Part shown: piece after piece, positions 17,359-27,142 of the stretch
Numbering within the stretch: position 1 is the stretch's first letter
Layout: each line of letters starts with the position of its first letter
Source of the DNA: Paraferrimonas haliotis
GTDB lineage: Bacteria > Pseudomonadota > Gammaproteobacteria > Enterobacterales > Shewanellaceae
Length of the DNA: 64,000 bases
NCBI RefSeq assembly: GCF_002282895.1
Contig: NZ_NRRB01000003.1
Span: 124,001 to 188,000, forward strand
Direction: 5' to 3'
The notes under the pieces: generated by a model
What the model was told of the DNA's origin: nothing
The model's database searches: none
Seen by the model: only the letters and a program-made list of their open reading frames with translations
Position numbers and translations under genes: made by a program

Positions 17359-18093
17359 ATGCTGGGTAGAATACATTCATCAGAGTCCTGCGGTACCGTT
17401 GACGGCCCAGGTATCCGATTCATCGTATTCATGCAGGGTTGTTTGATGCGCTGCCAGTATTGCCATAACCGAGATTCATGGGATCTGCACGATGGCAAAC
17501 TGGTCAGTGTCGACGACTTAATGCAACAAATATCCAGCTATCGACATTTCTTCGAAGCCAGCGGCGGCGGTGTTACCGCCTCTGGCGGCGAAGCCATGCT
17601 TCAAGTGGACTTTCTGTTCGAGTTGTTCAGTGAAGTGAAAAAGGCCGGTTTGCACACCTGCCTCGATACTAATGGTTTCGTACGTAAGTACACTCCAATG
17701 GTCGATAAGCTGTTAGACCAAACCGATTTGGTATTGCTTGATATCAAACAAATGGACGATGACAAACACATCGAACTGACTCAGGTGAGCAACAAGCGCA
17801 CCTTAGCATTTGCTGAATATTTGGCCAAGCGTAACAAGCCAACATGGATACGATATGTGGTGGTAGAAGGGTTTACCGACGATGTAGCGTCTGCCAAACA
17901 GCTTGCAGACTTCATTAAGCCAATGCAAAACATCGAGAAAGTGGAGCTGTTGCCCTATCACGAGTTGGGCAAACACAAATGGGAGGCCTATGGTGAAGCC
18001 TACCCACTCTCTCATGCAAAACCACCGTCGGCTGAAACCATGCAGGCGATTCAACAAGTATTTTTAGACGCTGGCATAACCGCCAGCTATTAA
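17359..18093 (+). CDS. pflA: Pyruvate formate-lyase 1-activating enzyme
   Basis: Radical SAM enzyme that installs the glycyl radical on PflB. It has 244 aa. The 4Fe-4S cluster motif CLMRCQYCH (CX3CX2C) is at residues 28-36, with a GGGVTASGGE glycine-rich SAM-binding stretch after it. It begins five bases after the pflB stop and is surely co-transcribed. Its stop codon overlaps the convergent yfbV stop by four bases. Confidence 0.97.
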   Translation: MLGRIHSSESCGTVDGPGIRFIVFMQGCLMRCQYCHNRDSWDLHDGKLVSVDDLMQQISSYRHFFEASGGGVTASGGEAMLQVDFLFELFSEVKKAGLHTCLDTNGFVRKYTPMVDKLLDQTDLVLLDIKQMDDDKHIELTQVSNKRTLAFAEYLAKRNKPTWIRYVVVEGFTDDVASAKQLADFIKPMQNIEKVELLPYHELGKHKWEAYGEAYPLSHAKPPSAETMQAIQQVFLDAGITASY

Positions 18094-18530
18094 AGCTCGT
18101 CGATGAACTCTTTGTCTAAGCAAGACAAAGCCTGACTCAAGATGCAAGCAAGATCCAGATAACTGGCGCCGTACCGAAAAGGCGGTGCTTCATGGCCGGC
18201 GTCTCGCATTTTTTGTTGCAGTTGCTGACACCAGCTATAAACCGATAACGGTAAAGGGTGGCGCGCTCGCCATCCTAGCCAAACAATGCCTTGCAAAGGC
18301 AAGCTTAAAATCAATAACGCAAGCGCGAGCGCTTGTGGTAAATGCGACAAGCTGTGGTACCCAATATGGCCACAGGCTGCCAGTACGGCAACGCCCGGCA
18401 GTACACGGGTCGCAAAGCGAGTGGCCGTAATGATGCGGAACTCGGGAAATTGACTAGCCAATGCTTTATGCATAGGCCAAATGTCCATATAGCGCTGGCC
18501 ATCGCGCAACAGTTTGAAGAATTGGTTCAT
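18090..18530 (-). CDS. yfbV: UPF0208/DUF412 membrane protein YfbV
   Basis: Small inner-membrane protein of unclear function; E. coli YfbV has been linked to Ter macrodomain organisation. It has 146 aa with two hydrophobic segments around residues 40-90. The pattern LPLQGIVWLGWRARHPLP and the C-terminal LDKEFIDEL match E. coli YfbV. As in E. coli, it lies divergently next to ackA-pta, which supports orthology. Function cannot be inferred from sequence. Confidence 0.9.
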   Translation of the reverse strand: MNQFFKLLRDGQRYMDIWPMHKALASQFPEFRIITATRFATRVLPGVAVLAACGHIGYHSLSHLPQALALALLILSLPLQGIVWLGWRARHPLPLSVYSWCQQLQQKMRDAGHEAPPFRYGASYLDLACILSQALSCLDKEFIDEL

Positions 18531-18644
18531 GCAGCCAAGTTTAACACGGAAACCCCGGTTTGGGATGGCGCTAGCACACTGAATTTATTGGCTGTTTGTC
18601 GAGAGCAGCCTGAGATTACATTATTTAAATGATAAGGTTAGAAA

Positions 18645-19838
18645 ATGAGCAACAATCTGGTTTTAGTATTAAACTGCGGCAGCTCCTCGCTTAAATTTGC
18701 AGTGCTTGACGCCGAAAGCGGTGACGATTTGGTTTCGGGACTGGCAGAGTGTTTCACTCTTGAAGACGCTCGCATTAAGTGGGCTGCCAATGGTGAGAAG
18801 CAAAAAGCTCAATTAGCCCCCTTCTCTGCTCACCGCGAAGCGGTTGAATTTATTGTTGAAACCATTCTTGGTGCCGATCCTACGCTGGCACAAGGTATCA
18901 AAGCCATCGGTCACCGTGTGGTTCACGGCGGTGAGAAGTTTACTCGCTCCGTCATCATTGATGAGAACGTAATCAAGGGCATCGAAGAGTGCGCAACCTT
19001 GGCCCCACTGCATAACCCAGCGCACCTAATTGGTATTCGCGCCGCCACCGCATCTTTCCCGAATTTGCCACAAGTAGCGGTGTTTGACACAGCGTTCCAC
19101 CAAACCATGCCAGCGCACGCATACACCTATGCGTTACCACAAAAGCTTTACCGCGAGCACGGTATCCGCCGTTACGGCATGCACGGTACCAGCCATCGTT
19201 TCATCACCCAAGAAACGGCTCGTTTGCTAAACAAAAACGAAACAGAAACAAACCTCATTTGTTGTCACCTCGGCAATGGAGCCTCAGTGGCTGCGATTAA
19301 AAATGGCCAATGCGTTGATACTTCAATGGGCTTAACGCCACTCGAAGGACTCGTTATGGGGACTCGCAGCGGCGATTTAGACCCGTCAATTATTTTCCAT
19401 TTAGTGGATCAATGTGGCTATACCCTTGAAGAAGTGAACACTATGCTCAACAAGCAAAGTGGATTGCTCGGTATCTCTGAATTAACCAATGACTGTCGTG
19501 GCATCGAAGAAGGCTATGAGGAAGGTCACAAAGGCGCTACCCTAGCCCTCGAGATTTTCTGCTATCGTTTGGCTAAATACATTGGCAGTTATGCCGTTCC
19601 ACTCGGTCGTATCGATGCCTTGGTGTTTACCGGTGGTATTGGCGAAAACTCCGATGTGATTCGCGAAAAAGTGTTGAACATGCTCAGCATTTTTGGCTAT
19701 CAAGTAGAGCAGCAAGCCAACCTTGACGCTCGCTTTGGTAAACAAGGCACCATCACTAAAGCCGGCTCTCCAGTCGCAATGGTTATCCCAACGAATGAAG
19801 AGTGGGTAATTGCAGCTGACGCTATCAAACTGATTTAA
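18645..19838 (+). CDS. ackA: Acetate kinase
   Basis: Converts acetyl phosphate and ADP to acetate and ATP, the energy-yielding step of acetate formation. It has 397 aa (E. coli 400). Signatures: [11 protein letters not shown] near residue 10, VVHGGEKF around residue 90, GMHGTSHRF around residue 180, and FTGGIGENS near residue 330. A RBS (AAGG) precedes the ATG at 18645. pta follows after 13 bases. Confidence 0.97.
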   Translation: MSNNLVLVLNCGSSSLKFAVLDAESGDDLVSGLAECFTLEDARIKWAANGEKQKAQLAPFSAHREAVEFIVETILGADPTLAQGIKAIGHRVVHGGEKFTRSVIIDENVIKGIEECATLAPLHNPAHLIGIRAATASFPNLPQVAVFDTAFHQTMPAHAYTYALPQKLYREHGIRRYGMHGTSHRFITQETARLLNKNETETNLICCHLGNGASVAAIKNGQCVDTSMGLTPLEGLVMGTRSGDLDPSIIFHLVDQCGYTLEEVNTMLNKQSGLLGISELTNDCRGIEEGYEEGHKGATLALEIFCYRLAKYIGSYAVPLGRIDALVFTGGIGENSDVIREKVLNMLSIFGYQVEQQANLDARFGKQGTITKAGSPVAMVIPTNEEWVIAADAIKLI

Positions 19839-19851
19839 GCGGAGTAACATC

Positions 19852-21996
19852 ATGGCTCGTAATATTATTCTCGTTCCCGTCGGCTCAGAGGTTGGCTTAA
19901 CATCCGTCAGCTTAGGAATGGTTCGCGCACTGGAGCGACAAGGCATTAAAGTTCAGTTCTTTAAGCCAATATCGCAACTTCGCGAACACGACTATGGACC
20001 AGAGCGGTCCACCACCATTTTAGCGACATCCCCCACCATTGCTCCACTAGAGCCATTTTCAATGGATCACGCAGAGCAGCTCATTGGTAACAATGAAATG
20101 GACGTATTGCTCGAAGAAGTCATTGCCCGCGCCCGCAGTGCAGTGAGCAATTGTGAAGTGTTGCTGCTTGAAGGCCTTGTGCCGACCCGCTCACACCCTT
20201 ATGCCAAGTACATTAATGAAGCCATTGCTAACGCGTTGGATGCAGACATCGTATTTGTTACCTCAGGTGATGGCGCTGATACCTCTGACGTATCGGCTCG
20301 TCTGGAAATGGCCTTTAACACGTGGAACGGTCGTAAAAGCTCTCGAATTCTTGGCACGATAATCAATAAAGTCGGCGCACCTGTCGACTCACCGTTAAGC
20401 CCTCAACCGAGCGTTAACGCCGTTTATGATCACAACAATCCGCAAATTATCGCCGCGGATAACGATTTTAAACTGGCAGAGCGCTGCCCGGTTGAACTGA
20501 TTGGCACAATTCCATATCACACCGATATGAAAGCACCTCGAGCTTCGGATTTGGCGAAACACTTAAACGTGCAAATCATCAACGCCGGCGAAATGAATTT
20601 ACGCCGCCTGCGCAGAACCTCAATCTGCGCTCGCTCTGTTCCGAACATGATCGATCAGATAACCGCAGATACCTTAATTGTGACTCCTGGGGATCGTTCT
20701 GACATTCTAATTGCAGCCTGCTTAGCCGCCATGAATGGCGTTAAGTTAGGCGCCATATTGCTCACCGGTGGTTTGCGTCCAGAGCCTCACGTGATGGCGC
20801 TTTGCGAACAAGCTTTCGTAACTGGATTACCGGTATTTTTGGTGCAATCGAATACCTGGCAATCGGCGTTACACATTCAAGATTTTAATCACGAAGTACC
20901 CGTTGATGACTCGGTCAGAATCGAGTTTATGCAAGATTACGTCGCAAGCCGAATCGACAAGCGCTTTGTTGATAAAATTGCCCATGGCAGCGAGCGAGCC
21001 CATCGTCTATCGCCCAGCGCATTCCGTTATCAATTAACCGAATTAGCCCACGCCGCCAACAAAACCGTGGTGTTACCGGAAGGCGACGAGCCACGCACTG
21101 TGCAAGCGGCCGCTATTGCCGCTGAGCGCGGCATCGCTCGTTGTGTGTTGCTTGGCGACCCACAAATTATTGAGCGCGTAGCTGCGGCCCAAGGGGTCAC
21201 TTTAGGCAGTGGCGTGGAAATTATTGACCCAGAAACCATTCGGGCTGATTACGTCAAACCTATGTTGGAGTTGCGTAAGCACAAAGGCTTAGAAGAAGTG
21301 ATGGCCAATGAGCAGCTTAAAGATAATGTAGTGCTAGGCACCATGATGCTTGAGCAAGACAAAGTGGATGGCTTGGTATCGGGTGCGGTTCATACCACAG
21401 CCAATACCATTCGCCCTGCTCTTCAGCTGATTAAAACGGCGCCCAACTCCAACTTAGTGTCTTCTGTATTCTTTATGTTGTTGCCGGACCGCGTCTTAAT
21501 CTACGGCGACTGCGCCATTAATCCCGATCCGACCTCTGAGCAATTAGCAGACATCGCCATTCAATCGGCGGATTCCGCGAAAGCCTTTGGTGTTGAGCCT
21601 AAAGTTGCCATGATCAGTTACTCGACCGGCTCCTCAGGCTCTGGCTCCGATGTCGAAAAGGTTCGCCAGGCCACTGAACTGGCTAAAGAGCGTCGCCCCG
21701 ATCTCGTGATTGATGGCCCGTTGCAATACGATGCAGCGGTAATGCCAAACGTTGCGGCATCTAAAGCACCTAATAGCCCAGTAGCGGGTCAGGCAACCGT
21801 GTTTGTATTCCCAGACTTAAATACCGGTAACACCACCTATAAGGCGGTTCAGCGTAGCGCGGATCTGATCAGTATCGGTCCAATGCTGCAAGGTTTACGT
21901 AAGCCGGTGAATGATTTAAGCCGCGGGGCCTTGGTTGACGACATCGTTTACACCATTGCGTTAACGGCCATTCAAGCGCAACAAATGGAAAGCTAA
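19852..21996 (+). CDS. pta: Phosphate acetyltransferase
   Basis: Converts acetyl-CoA and phosphate to acetyl phosphate. It has 714 aa, the long gammaproteobacterial form: an N-terminal P-loop-like regulatory domain (residues 1-220), a DRTGG domain (about 220-340) and the C-terminal catalytic PTA domain (about 385-712) with [13 protein letters not shown] and DGPLQYDAA motifs. GGAG precedes the ATG. Together with PflB and AckA it completes pyruvate to acetate conversion. It ends just before a bidirectional terminator. Confidence 0.97.
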   Translation: MARNIILVPVGSEVGLTSVSLGMVRALERQGIKVQFFKPISQLREHDYGPERSTTILATSPTIAPLEPFSMDHAEQLIGNNEMDVLLEEVIARARSAVSNCEVLLLEGLVPTRSHPYAKYINEAIANALDADIVFVTSGDGADTSDVSARLEMAFNTWNGRKSSRILGTIINKVGAPVDSPLSPQPSVNAVYDHNNPQIIAADNDFKLAERCPVELIGTIPYHTDMKAPRASDLAKHLNVQIINAGEMNLRRLRRTSICARSVPNMIDQITADTLIVTPGDRSDILIAACLAAMNGVKLGAILLTGGLRPEPHVMALCEQAFVTGLPVFLVQSNTWQSALHIQDFNHEVPVDDSVRIEFMQDYVASRIDKRFVDKIAHGSERAHRLSPSAFRYQLTELAHAANKTVVLPEGDEPRTVQAAAIAAERGIARCVLLGDPQIIERVAAAQGVTLGSGVEIIDPETIRADYVKPMLELRKHKGLEEVMANEQLKDNVVLGTMMLEQDKVDGLVSGAVHTTANTIRPALQLIKTAPNSNLVSSVFFMLLPDRVLIYGDCAINPDPTSEQLADIAIQSADSAKAFGVEPKVAMISYSTGSSGSGSDVEKVRQATELAKERRPDLVIDGPLQYDAAVMPNVAASKAPNSPVAGQATVFVFPDLNTGNTTYKAVQRSADLISIGPMLQGLRKPVNDLSRGALVDDIVYTIALTAIQAQQMES

Positions 21997-22011
21997 TAGG
22001 GCCTTCCAAAC

Positions 22012-22042
22012 AAAAAAGCGGCTCTTGCGAGCCGCTTTTTTT
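22012..22042. terminator. Bidirectional terminator between pta and glycerate kinase
   Basis: AAAAAAGCGGCTC, TTGC, GAGCCGCTTTTTTT: perfect stem with A and T runs on both sides, between two convergent genes. Confidence 0.92.
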
Positions 22043-22068
22043 ATCACCCATGAATGACTTAAGCACGG

Positions 22069-23205
22069 TTAACTGATATTCATGTCAATTAATCGAGCAA
22101 TATCTTCAGCGGTGCGTTCAATGTTATCGGCGGCGTTGGTAAAGCATTGCTCGAGTGTCATGGAAGCCGGTACTACATCAAACACCGCATCGATGCCGTG
22201 TTCATAAACCGCATGGCTACCGTCGCCAATACAGCCACAAATCGCCACCACCTTTTTATTGGCTTGCTTGGCAATTCGCGCCACACCCACAGGCGTTTTA
22301 CCGTAGACCGTTTGTGCGTCAATTCGCCCTTCTCCTGTAACCACTAGATCAGCATCAATGACTTTTTCAGACAAGGAAACCGCATCCATAACGATGTCGA
22401 TACCAGGACGCAATTGGGCGTTAGTAAAACCCAACATGCCCGCTCCCATACCACCTGCTGCACCGGCACCCGGTATTTCAGCAACCGCGACCTTTAAATC
22501 TTGCTCAATGATTTCAGCAAATCGTTGCAGCGCTTGGTCAAGTTGCTTAACCATGCGATCGGTAGCGCCTTTTTGCGGGCCAAATACGGCGCTCGCTCCT
22601 CGCGCTCCGCACAGAGGATTGTCAACGTCACAGGCCACTTCTATTTGCACCTGAGCAAGGCGCGGGTCCAATTGACTCACATCAATGCGAGCTAGGTTCG
22701 CCAGCTCAGCACCACCGGCCCCCAATAATTTGCCGTCCTTATCGAGAAACTTAGCCCCTAACGCCGCTAACATGCCACGACCACCGTCGTTGGTAGCACT
22801 GCCGCCTAAGCCTAATATCAGCTTAGTAACGCCAAGATTAAGTGCATCACTGATAAGCTCGCCGGTGCCAAAACTGGATGTTAGTAGCGGGTTACGCTTC
22901 GATGGAGGTACTAAATGCAGGCCAGACGCTTCCGCCATTTCAATAACCGCCGTTTGGCCATCGTCTATGATGCCATAGCGGCCATTGACATAGTCCCCCA
23001 GAGGCCCGCGAACGTCCAGTGATTGCCACGTCCCCTTGCGCGCATCCACCAGCGACTGCACGGTACCCTCGCCGCCATCCGCCACCGGTACCAGCTCAAA
23101 GCTAGCCTGTGGCCACACTTTTTTCATGCCCGATTTGATTGCTGTAGCCACCTCCATGGCGGTTAAGCTTTCTTTGTATGAATCTGGGGCAATCACAATG
23201 TTCAA
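22069..23205 (-). CDS. Glycerate kinase (GarK/GlxK family)
   Basis: Phosphorylates D-glycerate with ATP, feeding glycolysis. It has 378 aa. Family motifs: APDSYKESLTA at the N-terminus, VADGGEGT near residue 43, GLGGSATNDGGRGML around residue 131 and VTGEGRIDAQT around residue 287. The start is a TTG at 23205 with AGAGGA nine bases upstream. The GntP permease gene lies 14 bases upstream in the same direction, so the two form an uptake-and-phosphorylation operon. Whether the product is 2- or 3-phosphoglycerate is not visible. Confidence 0.93.
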   Translation of the reverse strand: MNIVIAPDSYKESLTAMEVATAIKSGMKKVWPQASFELVPVADGGEGTVQSLVDARKGTWQSLDVRGPLGDYVNGRYGIIDDGQTAVIEMAEASGLHLVPPSKRNPLLTSSFGTGELISDALNLGVTKLILGLGGSATNDGGRGMLAALGAKFLDKDGKLLGAGGAELANLARIDVSQLDPRLAQVQIEVACDVDNPLCGARGASAVFGPQKGATDRMVKQLDQALQRFAEIIEQDLKVAVAEIPGAGAAGGMGAGMLGFTNAQLRPGIDIVMDAVSLSEKVIDADLVVTGEGRIDAQTVYGKTPVGVARIAKQANKKVVAICGCIGDGSHAVYEHGIDAVFDVVPASMTLEQCFTNAADNIERTAEDIARLIDMNIS

Positions 23206-23219
23206 AACGTTATTCCTCT

Positions 23220-24578
23220 CTACAGCAATACAAGGCTAAATAGGTAAACCACCAGCATCGCCGTTACCCCTTGTACTAGGGTTGCCATGGTGTGGGCTTG
23301 GTACGCCAGTGATACTTTCATTTTAGAAAACTGCGATACCACCCAGAAAAAGCTGTCGTTTGCGTGAGAGACCGTCATTGCACCGGCACCAATGGCCATA
23401 ACCGTTAATAGTCGTCCCATTTCTGAATCTAACCCTAATTCTGGCAATAATGGCGCCACCAAAGCCGATGTGGTTACCAGCGCAACCGTCGACGAGCCTT
23501 GAGCCGATTTAAGGGCAGCCGCTACAATGAATGGCATGAAAATACCTATTCCGAGTGCTGACAAGCTTGAGCCTAAGGTGTCGCCAATTGGCGTTGCCTT
23601 TAATACCGCGCCAAATGCACCTCCAGCACCGGTAATTAACAAAATTGGCGCTGCAACAACTAACCCTTCGCCGATGCGCTTAGAGAATTGCTCGACTTTA
23701 TCATTGCCTTTTAATAGACCCGTGGCCACAAACAGCCCCACCAACAGAGCATTAAGAGGTTGTCCAAAAAAGGCAAAGGTTTCAGCCAGCGCTCCTTCGC
23801 CAAAAGGATGAGATGGGAAATTGGCAATGGAACCGAGACAAATCAATAAAATAGGTACAAAAATTGGGGCAAATGCCATTACTGGAGAAGGCAGTGTTCC
23901 GTAACTGGCTTTAATTTTTTGATAGTCTGCTAACACCTGTTCTGGTGTCTGCTCGTCTTCTTCATCGCGTACCGTGTGCTTAAATCGATTAGCCCAAATC
24001 AGTCCTGCGATGGTGGCAACCAAAGCAATAACTGCACCCATCGCAATCACGATCCCTAAATTAGAGCCAAGCCCTAAGTTGCCCGCTGCAGCAATTGGGC
24101 CTGGTGTAGGAGGAATAAAAGTATGAGTCGCGTACAAGCCACACGCCAAAGCAACACTCATCGCCACCGGAGACACTGTCATTCGTTTTGCCATGCTTTC
24201 TTTTAATGAATTTAGAATAACGAAGCCAGAGTCGCAAAATACTGGGATGGACACAATGTAGCCAATGATGGCCATGGTCAGTGTTGGATATCGATCCCCT
24301 AAACGATCTACAACCCAGTCTGCCATGGTGATAGCAGCGCCACTCTTTTCTAGAATAACGCCAATAATGGTTCCTAATACGATAACCAAACCTATGTAGC
24401 TAAGAATGCCTCCAAAGCCTGAAGCAATCACTTTAGCGATTTCTAACGGCGCTAATCCATAGGCAAAAGCGGCAATATAAGACGCTATGAGTAAGGTAAA
24501 AAAAGCATGAAGTTTAAATTTAGAGGTGGCGATAACAATAAAACCAATTACCGCCAATAAAATGAATATCAAGTCCAC
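23220..24578 (-). CDS. GntP family permease, probably for glycerate
   Basis: Inner-membrane proton symporter for small sugar acids. It has 452 aa with about 12-14 hydrophobic helices. GntP family features include VLGTIIGVILEKSGAA and the FIPPTPGPIAAA stretch. The GTG start at 24578 has GGAG eight bases upstream. It is the first gene of a two-gene operon with glycerate kinase, hence the suggested substrate; gluconate or another aldonate is the alternative. Confidence 0.88.
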   Translation of the reverse strand: MDLIFILLAVIGFIVIATSKFKLHAFFTLLIASYIAAFAYGLAPLEIAKVIASGFGGILSYIGLVIVLGTIIGVILEKSGAAITMADWVVDRLGDRYPTLTMAIIGYIVSIPVFCDSGFVILNSLKESMAKRMTVSPVAMSVALACGLYATHTFIPPTPGPIAAAGNLGLGSNLGIVIAMGAVIALVATIAGLIWANRFKHTVRDEEDEQTPEQVLADYQKIKASYGTLPSPVMAFAPIFVPILLICLGSIANFPSHPFGEGALAETFAFFGQPLNALLVGLFVATGLLKGNDKVEQFSKRIGEGLVVAAPILLITGAGGAFGAVLKATPIGDTLGSSLSALGIGIFMPFIVAAALKSAQGSSTVALVTTSALVAPLLPELGLDSEMGRLLTVMAIGAGAMTVSHANDSFFWVVSQFSKMKVSLAYQAHTMATLVQGVTAMLVVYLFSLVLL

Positions 24579-24944
24579 GGTGCAAGCTCCAAGTTGGCAT
24601 GTGTTGATAGTTTAGAGAATCCAAATCAAAAAGCGGCCATATACTAAGGCAAAGCTAATTTACCGACACCTATTTAAAGTATCAATTTTAGTAACTTTAC
24701 AACTTATTAACCGTTCGCTTAAAACTTGAACCAAAAAAAAGTTTCTAACAAAATTCCCAAAAATTTCTTGACAGCATGACCTAAAAATCAAATATCGTTT
24801 TTTTAATTATTAATTACAAAGAGTTACAAACATCAAAAAAACTCGTCAACAAACTTGTCCACAGATTCTGTGGATAACCTTGAGCTGATTTTTCAGCATT
24901 GGCTGCAAAAATTCGCTAAGCAGAAATACAACAAAACTTGCACA
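24579..24944. other. AT-rich gap with a pair of DnaA-box-like sites
   Basis: 366 bp without a gene. Most of 24640-24850 is strongly AT-rich. It must hold the promoter of the gntP-glycerate kinase operon near its left end. At 24855-24877 are two inverted 9-mers, TTGTCCACA and TGTGGATAA, separated by five bases. I see no tRNA, terminator or strong promoter. Confidence 0.55.
24855..24877. promoter_or_regulatory. Inverted DnaA-box pair candidate
   Basis: TGTGGATAA at 24869-24877 is the reverse complement of the perfect DnaA box TTATCCACA. TTGTCCACA at 24855-24863 is a one-mismatch box in the opposite orientation. Nothing nearby suggests oriC (no dnaA, mnmG or rpmH). Confidence 0.4.
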
Positions 24945-26684
24945 TCATGGTGCGATTACTTTACCTTCGCGTCGTGGATCGGCGCTGCCCTTCCAACCGG
25001 ATGGTGTTCGTTTTATGGCTTGAATGCCAGAATTGAGCGGCACTACCCTTACTTTATGACCTTTTGACTCGAGCGCAGGTTGCAAGGATTCAAGTGCCGT
25101 CCCTCGTTCTAAGGCTGTGTAATCGTTTCGGTTAGTAATGCGAGGCATCGCCAACACATCCTGAAGCGGCATCTGCCAATCGACCGATGCAATGATGGCT
25201 TGAACCACATAATTGATAATGCGACTGCCGCCAGGAGAGCCTAAGGCTAATAGTGGCTCACCTTCGCTATCAAACACCATGGTAGGCGCCATTGAGCTCC
25301 TCGGACGCTTTAACGGTTGCAGCCTATTAGCCACCGTTTCATCGTTACTGCTGGCTGCCAAAGTAAAGTCTGTGAGTTGGTTGTTTAAGAGAAAACCTTG
25401 CACCATGATGCTGCTGCCAAAGCCCATTTCAATGGAGGTGGTCATTGACAATATATTACCGTATTGGTCACGAAGCGTTAAATGGCTGGTTGAAGGTAAC
25501 TCCATCGCACTTGGCGCGTTGACGCCAAGTGCCGGCAGGCCCGCGCTGGCTTTACCCATGTCTTTATTAACGTCTATCAATTGCCCACGTTGCTTTAAGT
25601 AATCTGATTTTAATAATGATGACACTGGAACTGAGGTAAAGTCTGGATCGGCTATGTATTGATTGCGGTCCGCGTAGGCCAGCCGCGATGCTTGGCTAAA
25701 TAGATGAATAAACTGAGGATCATCGATTTGATAATCGCTGAGTTTATAGGGTTCTAGCAGACTCAGCATTTGACCAATGGTGGTTGCACCGGAGGACGGT
25801 GGTCCCATGCCACACACCGAATAGCTGCGGTATGGGTGACAAATGGGTTGGCGCCACAGAGCCCGATAGTTGGCAAGATCTTCAAGCTGCAAGCGTCCGG
25901 GATAATCCGCATCCTGCTGAACCGCTTTTACAATCGCTTTCGCGGTTTTGCCTTGGTAAAAGCCCGCTGGGCCGTAGTTAGCAATCAGGGTTAACGACTG
26001 AGCCAGCTCTGGATTTTTCTTCAAACTCCCAACAGCAATAGGCTTACCGTTCGGTAAAAAATAGTCAGTAGCGGTCGAAGGTCGACGTAAACCTGGGTGA
26101 ATATCGGCGGCCACTAATTTATGAAGTCGTGGGGAAACAAGGAACCCCTCTTGCGCCTGAGTAATGGCCGCTTGATAATTATCGCGCCAAGGCAGTTTGC
26201 CAAAGCGTTGGTGAGCTTGCCACAACCCTTGTACCGTGCCGGGAACCCCTACCCCTCGCCCACCAACAATGGCTTGGTGCCAAGTGCTTGGTTTACCATC
26301 AGATTCAATGAATTGGCTGGCATCGGCTAATTTTGGCGCAGTTTCTCGAGCGTCAAGAGTCACCAATTGCTTAGCTTGATTGTCCCACATAAGTAGAAAA
26401 AAGCCGCCACCGATGCCGGATGATTGCGGCTCGGTCAAGGTCAGCATCGCTTGCGCGGCAATGGCTGCATCGATGACACTGCCACCTTGTTTTAATTGTT
26501 GTGCTGCAGCCTGTGATGCCAACGGATTGGCTGTTGTAGCAAGCCAGCTGTTGCTCGTTAGAGTGCGCTGATGGGTTAACCCGGTAGCGGCCTCAGGCTC
26601 TCCGACTTCGATGGCTGCGATTGCAGACGAAGTCGCCCCATAGATCCCGATTAATACCAGTACCGTTACCGCCAATCCCTTCAC
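24945..26684 (-). CDS. ggt: Gamma-glutamyltransferase
   Basis: Periplasmic N-terminal nucleophile hydrolase that cleaves glutathione and transfers the gamma-glutamyl group. It has 579 aa with a signal peptide ending near AIAA (residue 24). The precursor should self-cleave before Thr399 in STSHLTL, giving large and small subunits; GIGGGFFLLMW (about residues 90-100) and ALGSPGGSRIINYV near the C-terminus are family motifs. GTG start at 26684 with AGGTGAG upstream. It stands alone. Confidence 0.94.
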   Translation of the reverse strand: MKGLAVTVLVLIGIYGATSSAIAAIEVGEPEAATGLTHQRTLTSNSWLATTANPLASQAAAQQLKQGGSVIDAAIAAQAMLTLTEPQSSGIGGGFFLLMWDNQAKQLVTLDARETAPKLADASQFIESDGKPSTWHQAIVGGRGVGVPGTVQGLWQAHQRFGKLPWRDNYQAAITQAQEGFLVSPRLHKLVAADIHPGLRRPSTATDYFLPNGKPIAVGSLKKNPELAQSLTLIANYGPAGFYQGKTAKAIVKAVQQDADYPGRLQLEDLANYRALWRQPICHPYRSYSVCGMGPPSSGATTIGQMLSLLEPYKLSDYQIDDPQFIHLFSQASRLAYADRNQYIADPDFTSVPVSSLLKSDYLKQRGQLIDVNKDMGKASAGLPALGVNAPSAMELPSTSHLTLRDQYGNILSMTTSIEMGFGSSIMVQGFLLNNQLTDFTLAASSNDETVANRLQPLKRPRSSMAPTMVFDSEGEPLLALGSPGGSRIINYVVQAIIASVDWQMPLQDVLAMPRITNRNDYTALERGTALESLQPALESKGHKVRVVPLNSGIQAIKRTPSGWKGSADPRREGKVIAP

Positions 26685-26739
26685 AAGCTCACCTTAGATA
26701 AATCCTATTGTTTCAGAGTATTTTGTGCAGCTGAAACGA

Positions 26740-26765
26740 AAATAGCAACCCAAAGGTTGCTATTT
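26740..26765 (-). terminator. Terminator-like hairpin downstream of the small ORF
   Basis: AAATAGCAACC, 4-base loop, GGTTGCTATTT: an 11-bp perfect stem. Read on the minus strand it ends in ATTTTCGTTT, an imperfect T-run. No longer gene ends here on either strand, so it implies a short transcript coming from the right. Confidence 0.6.
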
Positions 26766-26821
26766 ATAAAGCGTAAAGGTCTCGCTCTGCTAAGCGCTTG
26801 AGCGCTAAGGCAAACCCAAAT

Positions 26822-26890
26822 TTAGTTCGCTTTTTGTACACCGGTTTTTAGGTGAATTAAGTAATACGGTAAACGTTTATCGAAGCTCAT
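26822..26890 (-). CDS. Candidate 22-residue small protein
   Basis: I do not recognise this peptide. The ATG at 26890 has GGAG nine bases upstream and a TATTAT -10-like hexamer at 26926-26931. The ORF starts MSFDKRLPYY and ends near GVQKAN; it is basic, with a short hydrophobic stretch YYLIHL in the middle. The hairpin at 26740-26765 lies 57 bases past the stop codon, so the unit looks like promoter, small ORF and terminator in about 190 bases. It might also be a non-coding RNA in which the ORF is accidental. Confidence 0.4.
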   Translation of the reverse strand: MSFDKRLPYYLIHLKTGVQKAN

Positions 26891-27142
26891 CGGCTTATAC
26901 TCCAAAGAATGTAACTCTTGATGCAATAATAGCCTAAAACCCAGATGAAAGCTTACAGTTTTGTATTTTTTTTGAAAGTTTTACTGTTCATTAGCATTTA
27001 CACTGCCCAAAAATTAAACAATCAGTAACTTAAGTCTTATTATTTGGTAACACTTTCATTGAAAGTTACAATCTGATGATTTTCCGTTATCCACTAAAAG
27101 GGGTTATGCTTATTGATTAACCCTGAAAAAAGGAACCTATCC

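Larger units (their letters stand above)
26685..27142. other. Gap upstream of ggt holding a candidate small gene
   Basis: 458 bp with no long gene. It contains a strong hairpin at 26740-26765, a 22-codon ORF with its own ribosome-binding site on the minus strand, a second small stem around 26800 (two AGCGCT copies), and then about 200 bases of AT-rich sequence that should contain the promoters for the small ORF (minus) and the PspB-like gene (plus). Confidence 0.5.

Noticed and set aside
22358-22978. Open frames on the plus strand inside the glycerate kinase gene
   Set aside because: They are antisense to conserved kinase motifs and have biased Ser/Pro/Ala composition typical of shadow frames.
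24768-24796. TTGACA followed at 17 bases by AATATC on the plus strand, as a possible sRNA promoter
   Set aside because: The -10 matches only half of TATAAT, no terminator follows, and the nearby genes are on the other strand. The -35 is likely chance in AT-rich DNA.
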